DNA of 64,000 nucleotides from NCBI GenBank assembly GCA_034927345.1, contig JAYFQE010000009.1, positions 106,328 to 170,327 of the forward strand. Reading direction: 5' to 3'. This DNA comes from JAYFQE01 sp034927345. Lineage in GTDB: Bacteria > Bacillota > Clostridia > Saccharofermentanales > UBA5734. Positions 43,341 through 51,219 of the stretch are shown here, piece after piece. Position 1 is the stretch's first letter, and the number at the start of each line of letters is the position of its first letter. The notes below the pieces were generated by a model. The model saw only the letters and a program-made list of their open reading frames with translations, made no database searches and had not been told where the DNA came from. The position numbers were made by a program, and so were the translations under genes.

Positions 43341-43699
43341 CAGAAGCCTAAGGGCAAACCGCGTCCCCCGGTTACCCGGTTCAGCCGTTCGGAAGACATA
43401 TCTTCAAATTTCTTCTGGGCTTCATTGACAGCTGCCGTGATCAGATCCTGCAGCATCTCGACATCATCGCTGTTTACGACGGCAGGATCGATCGTCAGTT
43501 CTTTTATTTCGTGCGATCCGTTAATAACGACCCGGACCGCTCCGCCGCCGGCGGTGGCTTCAACCGTCATCAGTGCGATTTCTTCCTGTGCTTTTTCCAT
43601 TTCGCGCTGCATCCGCTGCGCCTGAATCATCATCTGATTCATATTGCCGCCCATACCGCCGGGGAAACCTCCGCCGCCGCCGTGAAAACCCTTTGCCAT
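43340..43699 (-). CDS. ybaB: YbaB/EbfC-family nucleoid-associated protein
   Basis: A 119-residue DNA-binding protein. The Gly-rich N-terminus (GGGGGFPGGMGG) is followed by the YbaB core (MMIQAQRMQREMEKAQEEI, VNGSHEIKELTIDP, LQDLITAAVNEA). Full length. The ATG at 43699 follows GGAGG; longer in-frame reading into dnaX is rejected. It lies two bases after the dnaX stop. Confidence 0.95.
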   Translation of the reverse strand: MAKGFHGGGGGFPGGMGGNMNQMMIQAQRMQREMEKAQEEIALMTVEATAGGGAVRVVINGSHEIKELTIDPAVVNSDDVEMLQDLITAAVNEAQKKFEDMSSERLNRVTGGRGLPLGF

Positions 43700-43701
43700 G
43701 T

Positions 43702-45501
43702 TTATTCCTCCACTTTTACAGGTATGCCCAGATTTTGAGCTGTTGTTTTCATCTTCTGGATCCACTCATCTTCCTTCGGCGTTTCAGGCAAAGCATCCGC
43801 CGTCTCCTGACCTGCCAGAACCAATTGTATATTAAGATTGGCGCCAAAGACCTGCGCTGCGAGAGAGCGCAGCAGCTTCAAGTTGGCTGCCTGGTTGACT
43901 TCCTGGTAATTAATGATTTCAGCCGAATCGAAAAACAGCTGCAGGGAATCTTTTTGCAGACGAGGACGAGCCGGCCTGCTGAAAAGATATAATGTCATCT
44001 GACCGGCGTCCAGAAGACCGGTCAAGATGCTTTGCCAAATACCGGCCGCATCGGACGGATTGGCCGCCGCTTTAACCGACTCGGCAGCCGGAACGGCGGC
44101 CGTTTGTTGTTTTTGCGCCAGGCCGGCTTCCGGTTCCCAGGCCGTTTCTTCGGCAGGCGGCGCGTCGTCGGGCCAGGGAATGCCTGAGGGATCGACAGCT
44201 GCGGAATCATCTTCAGCCGGCAGGTCTGGCGCGGCAGTCCTGTCAGCCGGCAAAACCGCCTGAGGCGCCGGAGGCGGGGAAACGGAGACCGGCGCTTCCG
44301 GCGCTGCGGCCGGCTTGCTTTCAGGCATGGCTGCCTTGGCCGGAGCCGCCTGCGCCACCTGGGGCGCCGGGTTTACCGGGAGCGCCTGTGCCGATACGGC
44401 GGCTGTCTGCGGTTCGCTCAAGCCGGCCAGACGGATCAGCCCGACTTCTAAAACGGTTCGTCCGTCAGCCGCCCAACGTAAATCCGACAACAAAGCGGAT
44501 AAACCGCGAATCCATTCAATAAGCCGGTTATTGCTGACCTTGGATGCCAAACGGCGCATATCGGCTAAAGTCTCGGAATTGGCCCGAACCAGCAGCCGGG
44601 GATCTTCAGAAACCTGGCAAACCAGAATATTGCGAAAATGCTGGGCCAAATCTGTGACAAAACGCGCCAGATCCCGTCCCGTCATAACCAGCTGTTCGAT
44701 CTGAGCCAGAAGCTGCGGCACTTGTCCCTGAACCAGAGACAAGGCAACCTGCTGCAAAAAGTCATCGCGAACAATACCGGCCAGGCTAAGGACATTGTCC
44801 CGGTCAATCGTTCCCGGGAAACTGGCTTTGGCTTGATCGAGGAGACTGATGGCGTCGCGGAGGCCGCCGTCGGCCAGCGACGCGATGGTCTGCAAGGCAT
44901 CCGGCGTGACCGGGATTTGATCGGCACGGGCGATTTCAGTCAAACGCTCTGTCATGCTGTCAACCGGAATCCGGCGAAAATCGTAACGCTGGCAGCGGGA
45001 CAAAATCGTTGCCGGAATACGGTGCGGTTCGGTTGTCGCCAGAATGAAAACGGCATGCGCCGGCGGTTCTTCCAAAGTTTTCAGCAGGGCGTTGAACGCA
45101 CCGGTTGAGAGCATGTGAACTTCATCAATAATATAGACTTTATAGCGGGCTTGCGAGGGCATGAAAACGACTTCGTCGCATAACCGGCGGATGTTGTCGA
45201 CACTATTGTTGGACGCGGCGTCCATTTCTACGACATCTAAAAGGTTTCCGTCCAGCATGGCGCGGCAAATGTCACATTGGTTGCAGGGATTGCCCTGATC
45301 GGGATGCAGGCAGTTGATGGCCCGGGAGAATATTTTGGCCAAAGTGGTTTTCCCGGTGCCGCGCGTGCCGCTGAACAGGTAAGCATGAGCGATCTGTCCG
45401 CTGATGACAGATTGGCGCAGGGCATAGACCGCCTGCTTCTGTTCGACTACTTCATCGAACGTTTTTGGCCGCCATTCCCGATAAAGCGCCAGATGCGCCA
45501 T
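43702..45501 (-). CDS. dnaX: DNA polymerase III subunits gamma/tau
   Basis: A 599-residue clamp-loader ATPase. Walker A is GTRGTGKTTLAK, the zinc module is C-x8-C-x2-C-x2-C (CLHPDQGNPCNQCDIC), and IDEVHMLS is Walker B. Domain III follows, then a long Pro/Ala-rich linker (about residues 380-480) and a C-terminal tau-like domain. I looked for an A-AAA-AAG type slippery site and found none, so a separate gamma product is not predicted. The ATG at 45501 follows GGGAGG; longer in-frame translation would run into the SRP RNA and is wrong. Confidence 0.95.
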   Translation of the reverse strand: MAHLALYREWRPKTFDEVVEQKQAVYALRQSVISGQIAHAYLFSGTRGTGKTTLAKIFSRAINCLHPDQGNPCNQCDICRAMLDGNLLDVVEMDAASNNSVDNIRRLCDEVVFMPSQARYKVYIIDEVHMLSTGAFNALLKTLEEPPAHAVFILATTEPHRIPATILSRCQRYDFRRIPVDSMTERLTEIARADQIPVTPDALQTIASLADGGLRDAISLLDQAKASFPGTIDRDNVLSLAGIVRDDFLQQVALSLVQGQVPQLLAQIEQLVMTGRDLARFVTDLAQHFRNILVCQVSEDPRLLVRANSETLADMRRLASKVSNNRLIEWIRGLSALLSDLRWAADGRTVLEVGLIRLAGLSEPQTAAVSAQALPVNPAPQVAQAAPAKAAMPESKPAAAPEAPVSVSPPPAPQAVLPADRTAAPDLPAEDDSAAVDPSGIPWPDDAPPAEETAWEPEAGLAQKQQTAAVPAAESVKAAANPSDAAGIWQSILTGLLDAGQMTLYLFSRPARPRLQKDSLQLFFDSAEIINYQEVNQAANLKLLRSLAAQVFGANLNIQLVLAGQETADALPETPKEDEWIQKMKTTAQNLGIPVKVEE

Positions 45502-45539
45502 GCAATCGCCTCCCTGTGATTCTATTTGAAAAATCGCCA

Positions 45540-45670
45540 TGTCTGGCCTGCAGCCGTCGCAGGCAACCCTGCGGCACATACGGTTGACCGCTTACCGCTG
45601 CTTCCTTCCGGACCTGACGGGGTTCACGGGCCGCATCGCACAGGACCAACGATCGGCTGCAGGCCAGACA
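45540..45670 (-). ncRNA. ffs: Bacterial signal recognition particle RNA (small type)
   Basis: The minus strand has the SRP RNA core GTCAGGTCCGGAAGGAAGCAGC (complement of 45597-45618; a 22-base block here named by position). The ends pair perfectly: 45540-45556 with 45654-45670, a 17-base-pair stem. The total of about 131 nucleotides and the hairpin tip with the GGAAG-type loop fit the small, domain IV-only form without an Alu domain. Position just upstream of dnaX is usual in Bacillota. A short T run (GATTTTTC) follows the stem at the 3' end. Exact ends are estimated. Confidence 0.93.
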
Positions 45671-45692
45671 CGGCGTGTGCTGACGCTCAATG

Positions 45693-45722
45693 ATTATAAC
45701 ACAAGAATGCCAGGTCTGTCAG
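45693..45722 (-). promoter_or_regulatory. SRP RNA promoter
   Basis: On the minus strand CTGACA (45722-45717) and a perfect TATAAT (45698-45693) are separated by 18 bases. The start would fall near 45686, about 16 bases before the RNA stem, consistent with a short 5' trim. Confidence 0.75.
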
Positions 45723-45819
45723 CCGAAAAATGTGGGAAAACCAATTCTGCCGCTAATTTCCCCGGCGGGGTTAAATGGCCGGAATAAATATGATAAGATC
45801 ATGAGAGGAGGATAGTAAA

Positions 45820-46773
45820 ATGAATATATCGCGATCGTTTCTGACTAAAATCCGGTTCGGTCGCACCGCCTGGATCAGCGAAAGCGTTCAGCTGCTCATT
45901 GGCAGCCTGATAGCGGCTTTTGCGGTCAATGTGTTCTATGTGCCCGTCCGATTGACCATGGGTGGTGTATCCGGTATTGCTTCAATCATATACCAGCTGA
46001 CAGGCCAGGGGAATTTTCTCTCATTTGGCGTGCTGGTTATCCTGCTGAATATCCCTTTGCTTCTTCTGGGCTGGCGGATGATCGATTTGCGGTTTATCTG
46101 GCGCAGCTTGATCGGCACGGTATCCTATTCGTTTTTTATTGATATATCCGCTCCGGCATTATCTGAATTTTACACCCGCTACATCAATCGGCCGTTAGCC
46201 AACGGCGGCGCCGATCCGCTTATATTCTGCCTGTTCGGCGGCGTTTTGTATGGAATCGGTTTGGGCTTGATATTCCGCGGCAATTATACAACCGGCGGCA
46301 CCGATATCCTGGCCATTGTGATTAAACGGCGAATTCGCATGTTGAGCATCAGCCAGTTTTTAATGATTATGGATGCGATTGTTGTCATCGCCTCGGTTGT
46401 CGCCTATCGGGACGATAGCGGCCCGGGCATCCTCATGGCCATGTACTCGTTTATTGCCATGTATTTGACATCCAAAAGCATGGATATTGTTCTGGAAGGT
46501 TTCGATTATTGCCGGGCCGCTTATATCATATCGGACAAAAGCGATCTGATTGCCGGGCGGATTATGCAGCAGCTGCAGCGCGGCGTGACTTCGCTTCATG
46601 GCCGCGGCATGTATACCGGCCGTAATAAGGATGTTTTGCTTTGTGTCTTATCGCGTAAACAAGTCCCGGATATCAAGCTGATCGTCGGCGAAATCGATCC
46701 GGATGCCTTTGTTATTGTTGTGGAAGCGCGTGAAGTACTGGGTGAAGGATTCGGCAGCGGCACAGATTATTAA
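45820..46773 (+). CDS. YitT-family membrane protein
   Basis: A 317-residue protein with about five hydrophobic spans in the first 180 residues (LLIGSLIAAFAVNVFYV at the start). GTYTTGG-like motif appears as FRGNYTTGGTDILA, typical of YitT/DUF161 repeats. The C-terminal DUF2179 domain (about residues 225-310) has RGVTSLHGRGMYTGRNKDVLLCVL. The family is widespread in Bacillota; its transport role is unproved. AGGAGG precedes the ATG. Confidence 0.9.
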   Translation: MNISRSFLTKIRFGRTAWISESVQLLIGSLIAAFAVNVFYVPVRLTMGGVSGIASIIYQLTGQGNFLSFGVLVILLNIPLLLLGWRMIDLRFIWRSLIGTVSYSFFIDISAPALSEFYTRYINRPLANGGADPLIFCLFGGVLYGIGLGLIFRGNYTTGGTDILAIVIKRRIRMLSISQFLMIMDAIVVIASVVAYRDDSGPGILMAMYSFIAMYLTSKSMDIVLEGFDYCRAAYIISDKSDLIAGRIMQQLQRGVTSLHGRGMYTGRNKDVLLCVLSRKQVPDIKLIVGEIDPDAFVIVVEAREVLGEGFGSGTDY

Positions 46774-46832
46774 CCGGACTCTCCGTAGCTTTATAAACGC
46801 TTGTCCCTGTTCCGCGGGGACGGCAAATTGCG

Positions 46833-48056
46833 TTATTCAACCCGGGGCGTCAGGCCGGTTTGGCATTCATAGAAAATACGCGCGATATCCGCTTGAATTT
46901 CATGGGCCTTGGCAGCGCTGGCCATCTCCGTCATAACACACAAGACGAAGGGTTCAGATGTAAAAACGATGCCGACGTCATTTTCGGCTGAATAAGTTCC
47001 ATTGGTGCCGATTTTGTGAGCAACCCGGATATCCGCGGGGATCCCTTTTTGTATGCCGAAATCAAATTCAGTCTGGCAAAGGTCATCCACTAAAGGTTGA
47101 TAATGGTCCGGATCGGCTTGCCAGAGCCGGTAAAGATTGACGGCCTGTAACCCGAGATCCAGGGCGCAGGTCCGGTGACGGCCGTTTTTAGCCTGACCGG
47201 CATAATTTGTATAGGATACTTCTTTCCGATAATCTACTTTGCCGCTGATCTGACTGAGCCAGGGATTGATGGCGTCGATGCCGCCCAGCCTGCGGATAAC
47301 CATATTGGTTCCGCAGTTATCGCTGATGCGAATCGATAAGCCCGATGTTTCGCGAACCGTCATTTTTGTTCCGTTGGCCATGCTCTGGATCGTACCGGTG
47401 CCGCCCTCATAATCTCCGGTCGGATATGCCCGGTTATCATAAGCCAGTATTTCGTCCGGCGATATTTCACCGGAGGCTATTTTTGTATATAAATAGGTAT
47501 TGATGCCCAATTTGATCGAACTGGCGGCAACGAAAGGTTCCTCTTCCTGGTAAGCCCAGGTTTCGCCGCCGGTCAGGCTTTGGTAAAAAATGGAAAAGCG
47601 GCCTTCGGTATGGCCTTGCAGCAGCTGGGTTGCTTCGGCGCCGGCAGCCGTGATCCGGGACTGGCGTTCAGCCGGGCTGAGCGTTGACTCGGCGGACGTG
47701 GATTGGCTTGTTTCGCCGCCTGCCGTGGTGATCGCCGATAAAAAGGTTGTTGTGCCGGAAGAACCGGAGGCCGTGTCTGTTGCCGTACCTGGCGCCGTTG
47801 AACCGGCCGGCACGGAACTGCCTGAAGAAGGGCTTGAGGAGAACAGGGCGGCCAGCCGGGGCCCGATCAGGAAAAGCAGGGCCGCCAGGACGGCGATAAC
47901 CGCGATGGCTGATAATGTCCGATGTTGCCGGCGTTTATGCCGGCGGACCTGATGGGGTGACCGGCCAAGGGCGCTCATGGAACGATCGTATCCATAATCG
48001 TCGATATGCCCGCCTTCAAAAGAAGAATGGCTTTGAGCCTGCTGCGTCTTTTTCAT
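46833..48056 (-). CDS. Serine hydrolase of the class A beta-lactamase/penicillin-binding fold
   Basis: A 407-residue protein with an N-terminal membrane anchor (about residues 45-65), a Ser/Thr/Gly-rich spacer, and a beta-lactamase-fold domain (about 135-407). The active-site motifs are S-S-I-K (Ser near residue 180), S-D-N near 247 and H-K-I-G in place of K-T-G near 350. I cannot find the E-x-x-L-N omega-loop motif whose Glu deacylates true class A beta-lactamases. It may be a peptidoglycan-linked D,D-peptidase or a non-hydrolysing relative. The ATG at 48056 follows GGAGG; a TTG four codons upstream would start within that site. Confidence 0.8.
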   Translation of the reverse strand: MKKTQQAQSHSSFEGGHIDDYGYDRSMSALGRSPHQVRRHKRRQHRTLSAIAVIAVLAALLFLIGPRLAALFSSSPSSGSSVPAGSTAPGTATDTASGSSGTTTFLSAITTAGGETSQSTSAESTLSPAERQSRITAAGAEATQLLQGHTEGRFSIFYQSLTGGETWAYQEEEPFVAASSIKLGINTYLYTKIASGEISPDEILAYDNRAYPTGDYEGGTGTIQSMANGTKMTVRETSGLSIRISDNCGTNMVIRRLGGIDAINPWLSQISGKVDYRKEVSYTNYAGQAKNGRHRTCALDLGLQAVNLYRLWQADPDHYQPLVDDLCQTEFDFGIQKGIPADIRVAHKIGTNGTYSAENDVGIVFTSEPFVLCVMTEMASAAKAHEIQADIARIFYECQTGLTPRVE

Positions 48057-48108
48057 GAGATCCTCCAATGTTTAAACGTAGCGCGCCGTCCGCAAGTAAA
48101 CAGCCGGC

Positions 48109-49779
48109 TTAAAAGAGGCCGCTGACCCGGCCGGAGGCGTCAATATCTATATTTTCCGCGGCGGGGAGTTTGGGCAGACCGGGCATGATCATGATATCGC
48201 CGGTCATGGCGACAACAAATCCGGCTCCGGCGGCCAGACGGATTTCACGAACCGTTATCGTAAAATGTTCCGGACGGCCGAGTTTTGTCGGATCATCCGA
48301 TAAGGAGTATTGGGTCTTGGCCATGCATACGGGCAGCGCTCCATAACCGAGCGCCTCAATCGACGCCAGTTCTTTGGCGGCGGCGGTTGTCAGAACGACA
48401 TCGTCGGCGCCGTATATACGGCAGGCTATCGTGCGCATTTTTTCGATCAGCGGCATATCGGCCGGATAAAGTAAATGAAAATCAGCCGGATGGTTTCCCA
48501 TTTCGGCCAGAAGCGTCTGGGCTAATTCAATACCGCCGGCGCCGCCTTGCGAAAAGACTTCGGAACAGGCCAGCGGCACGCCCATTTGCTCGCAGAGCGC
48601 GGCAATCTGTCTGATCTCCGCCGGCGTATCGCTGGCAAAACGGTTAAGCGCAACGACACAGGGAACGCCGAAAAGCCTGATGTTTTCAAGATGCTTGATC
48701 AAATTCGGCAATCCGGCCGTCAAGGCTTCCAGGTTTTCCTGGCTTAAACTGGACTTGGCCGCTCCGCCGTTATACTTGAGCGCCCGAACCGTGGCGACCA
48801 AGACGACGGCGTCGGGTTTCAGTCCGCCGGCCCGGCACTTGATATCGAAGAATTTTTCAGCGCCCAGATCGGCGCCGAAACCGGCTTCGGTAACCAGAAT
48901 ATCACCCAATTTCAAGCCCAGGCGGGTTGCGCGCAGACTGTTGCAGCCGTGTGCGATGTTGGCAAATGGACCGCCGTGGATTAAAGCAGGAGTCCCCTCC
49001 AGTGTTTGAACCAGGTTGGGCTTTATGGCTTCCTTTAACAGGACGGCCAGAGCGCCGGCGGCATGCAAATCATTGGCCGTCACCGGTTCGCCGCTGTATG
49101 AGTAGGCGACGATGATGCGGCTCAGGCGTTCCCGTAAATCGGCCAGATCCACGGCCAGGCAAAGAATAGCCATGATCTCGGAAGCAACGCTGATGGCAAA
49201 ACCGTCCTCGCGAGGCACGCCGTCGGCTTTGCCGCCAAGACCGGCGACAATATGGCGCAGCTCCCGGTCATTCATATCCAGACAGCGGCGCCAGACAATG
49301 CGCCGGGGATCGATCTGCAGCCGATTACCCTGGTGAATATGGTTGTCCAGCAGAGCTGCCAGCAAATTATTGGCGGCTGTTACGGCGTGAATATCGCCGG
49401 TAAAATGCAAATTGATGTCTTCCATGGGCAGCACCTGGGCATAGCCGCCTCCGGCCGCGCCGCCCTTGATTCCAAAAACCGGTCCCAGAGACGGTTCGCG
49501 TAAAGCAATAATTGCCTTATATCCCAGTTTGCAGAGCGCCTGCCCCAAACCGACCGTCGTCGTCGTTTTGCCTTCGCCGGCCGGTGTCGGATTGATCGCT
49601 GTAACTAAAACCAGTTTTCCGTCTGCCTGCCCGGCCAGACGCTGGATTAAAGGATCATTTAACTTGGCTTTATAATGGCCGTAAGGCTCCCAATCTTGTT
49701 CTGCCAGTCCTAATTGCCCGGCAATTTCCCGGATTGGCTTCATGGTCGCTTGATTGGCAATCTCAATGTCAGATAGCAT
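48109..49779 (-). CDS. fhs: Formate-tetrahydrofolate ligase
   Basis: The 556-residue enzyme makes 10-formyltetrahydrofolate from formate, ATP and tetrahydrofolate, feeding purine synthesis and one-carbon metabolism. The P-loop TPAGEGKTTTTVG near residue 65, EPSLGPVFGIKGGAAGGGYAQ-type block, FTGDIHAVTAANNLLAA, VTEAGFGADLGAEKFFDIKCR and the C-terminal GDIMIMPGLPKLPAAENIDID are all intact. Length is standard. No other Wood-Ljungdahl gene lies in the window, so acetogenesis is not implied. Monocistronic on the minus strand with its own promoter. Confidence 0.97.
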   Translation of the reverse strand: MLSDIEIANQATMKPIREIAGQLGLAEQDWEPYGHYKAKLNDPLIQRLAGQADGKLVLVTAINPTPAGEGKTTTTVGLGQALCKLGYKAIIALREPSLGPVFGIKGGAAGGGYAQVLPMEDINLHFTGDIHAVTAANNLLAALLDNHIHQGNRLQIDPRRIVWRRCLDMNDRELRHIVAGLGGKADGVPREDGFAISVASEIMAILCLAVDLADLRERLSRIIVAYSYSGEPVTANDLHAAGALAVLLKEAIKPNLVQTLEGTPALIHGGPFANIAHGCNSLRATRLGLKLGDILVTEAGFGADLGAEKFFDIKCRAGGLKPDAVVLVATVRALKYNGGAAKSSLSQENLEALTAGLPNLIKHLENIRLFGVPCVVALNRFASDTPAEIRQIAALCEQMGVPLACSEVFSQGGAGGIELAQTLLAEMGNHPADFHLLYPADMPLIEKMRTIACRIYGADDVVLTTAAAKELASIEALGYGALPVCMAKTQYSLSDDPTKLGRPEHFTITVREIRLAAGAGFVVAMTGDIMIMPGLPKLPAAENIDIDASGRVSGLF

Positions 49780-49814
49780 AAATCATTCCTCCCGGCCGCT
49801 TGGTCTGCTTAGGC

Positions 49815-49861
49815 AATATGGTGAAAAATGCACCATATTTTGAGCAATACGATGAATTATA
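49815..49861 (-). promoter_or_regulatory. fhs promoter and downstream inverted repeat
   Basis: Minus-strand TATAAT is at 49861-49856 with a partial -35 (ATGACG) 17 bases away, predicting a start near 49849. AATATGGTG and CACCATATT (49815-49823 and 49831-49839) form a 9-base-pair inverted repeat with a 7-base spacer at about +10 to +34. It could be an operator or an RNA hairpin. No riboswitch core is recognised. Confidence 0.5.
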
Positions 49862-49884
49862 CCACAATAAGTTGTGTTCGTCAT

Positions 49885-49913
49885 TTGACTTTAGTTTACG
49901 AAAGTGATACAAT
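49885..49913 (+). promoter_or_regulatory. veg promoter
   Basis: TTGACT (49885-49890) and TACAAT (49908-49913) are separated by 17 bases, each one base from consensus. A strong, constitutive promoter, as known for veg in Bacillus. Confidence 0.75.
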
Positions 49914-49973
49914 TTCACGCATGGGGTTTGGGGGCATGAACAGGGAATATCGGTTGCCGGAGGTGTTGTTCAG

Positions 49974-50246
49974 ATGATTGTGAAAGCGGATCTTGATGTC
50001 TGCAGAAAAGGAATGGAAGCCTACGTTGGCAAACGGGTGAAACTCAAATCCAGTGGAGGAAGGAAAAGGACCATTGTCCAGGAAGGCATACTTGACAGTT
50101 GTTATCCCAATGTTTTCACCGTTCGCTGCTCGAAAAAGAATGCTTATCAGGAAATGATCTCATATAGTTACATTGACATTTTAACACGGGTAGTAGAAAT
50201 AGCCATTGAGCCGGATCTGGAATGCCGCTGCGAAATGGTCCACTGA
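49974..50246 (+). CDS. veg: Veg family protein
   Basis: A 90-residue protein with the Veg/DUF1021 pattern: GKRVKLKSSGGRKR, then EGILDSCYPNVFTV and SYSYIDILT near the C-terminus. Bacillus Veg influences biofilm formation; the fold is a small beta barrel. Ends just before a strong terminator. The neighbour ispE downstream is also usual for Bacillota. Confidence 0.92.
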   Translation: MIVKADLDVCRKGMEAYVGKRVKLKSSGGRKRTIVQEGILDSCYPNVFTVRCSKKNAYQEMISYSYIDILTRVVEIAIEPDLECRCEMVH

Positions 50247-50257
50247 AACCGGTTGAC

Positions 50258-50285
50258 AGCCCACGGGAAACCGTGGGCTTTTTTT
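50258..50285 (+). terminator. Terminator after veg
   Basis: AGCCCACGG (50258-50266) and CCGTGGGCT (50271-50279) form a 9-base-pair stem around GAAA, followed by seven T. It stops 10 bases before the ispE start, so ispE depends on read-through or a promoter I did not find. Confidence 0.9.
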
Positions 50286-50295
50286 AGGAGGAAAC

Positions 50296-51219
50296 ATGCA
50301 GCGCCTGACAATCGACGCGCCGGCAAAAATCAATTTATCTCTGGATGTTGTCGGCCGTCGTGACGACGGATATCATCTTCTCTCTACAGTGATGCAGAGT
50401 CTCGATTTATCGGATACACTTTGGCTGGCCGTCTGCCCGGATACCGGTTCTCTGACCTTGACCTGCGATTCTTCCGAAATTCCGACCGACCGGCGAAATA
50501 CGGCTTATCGTGCCGCCGAACAATTTCTTCAGGCGGCTTTTTCAGCAGATGAATGCCAACCGGGGCTGCAGATCCATATCCAGAAAAGAATTCCCGCCGC
50601 CGCCGGCCTGGCCGGCGGCAGCGCCGATGCTGCCGGCGTTCTCTGCGGTTTGTCCCGGCTGTTTCCCGGACGGTTGACCCGGCGGCGCCTTTTTGAACTG
50701 GCGGCGGAAATTGGCGCGGATGTTCCTTTTTGCCTGCAGGGCGGGACGGTTCTTTGCGAAGGAATCGGCGAACAGCTGACCTTGCTGCCGGCCTGGACCG
50801 GCCTTTCCGTGCTTCTCTGCAAACCGCGGCTTGGGTTGTCGACAGCGGCGGTTTTTAGTCGGCTCAAGCTGGATCAGCTTGGCCGGCGGCCGGAGCAGGA
50901 CCGTGTTCTGGAAGCTGTCGGCAAAAAAGATCTCGGATTGCTGGCCGATGCGACCGCCAATGTTCTGGAGGCCGTATCGACGACGTTTATGCCGGAATTA
51001 GCGGCGACGCGGTCTTTTCTAGCTGCCTCCGGCGCGCAGGCTGTTCTGATGAGCGGCAGCGGACCGACTGTTTTCGGTCTTTTCGACCGACCGGACCAAT
51101 GCGAAAAGGCTGCCTGGCAGCTGGACGGCTGCCTGCCGTCGGGGACCTCATTATGGATTGCCAGAACGACTGCTGAAGGGCCGCGTTTGACATCGATCAA
51201 CAGGGAGCAGATCCAATGA
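50296..51219 (+). CDS. ispE: 4-diphosphocytidyl-2-C-methyl-D-erythritol kinase
   Basis: A 307-residue GHMP kinase of the MEP isoprenoid pathway. It has APAKINLSLDVVGRRDDGYH at the N-terminus, the ATP loop PAAAGLAGGSADAAGVL and the C-terminal LMSGSGPTVFGLF. AGGAGG precedes the ATG, immediately behind the veg terminator T-run. It shares ATGA with the following CapA-like gene. Confidence 0.95.
   Translation: MQRLTIDAPAKINLSLDVVGRRDDGYHLLSTVMQSLDLSDTLWLAVCPDTGSLTLTCDSSEIPTDRRNTAYRAAEQFLQAAFSADECQPGLQIHIQKRIPAAAGLAGGSADAAGVLCGLSRLFPGRLTRRRLFELAAEIGADVPFCLQGGTVLCEGIGEQLTLLPAWTGLSVLLCKPRLGLSTAAVFSRLKLDQLGRRPEQDRVLEAVGKKDLGLLADATANVLEAVSTTFMPELAATRSFLAASGAQAVLMSGSGPTVFGLFDRPDQCEKAAWQLDGCLPSGTSLWIARTTAEGPRLTSINREQIQ

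Noticed and set aside
43702..45501. Programmed frameshift in dnaX
   Set aside because: I looked for A-AAA-AAG or similar slippery runs followed by a hairpin and found only a five-A run with no supporting structure.
46774..46832. Bidirectional terminator between the YitT gene and the serine hydrolase
   Set aside because: A five-base stem GTCCC/GGGAC exists, but no T-tract follows on either strand.
49780..49861. Tetrahydrofolate riboswitch before fhs
   Set aside because: Only a simple 9-base-pair inverted repeat is visible; no multi-helix junction or conserved core.
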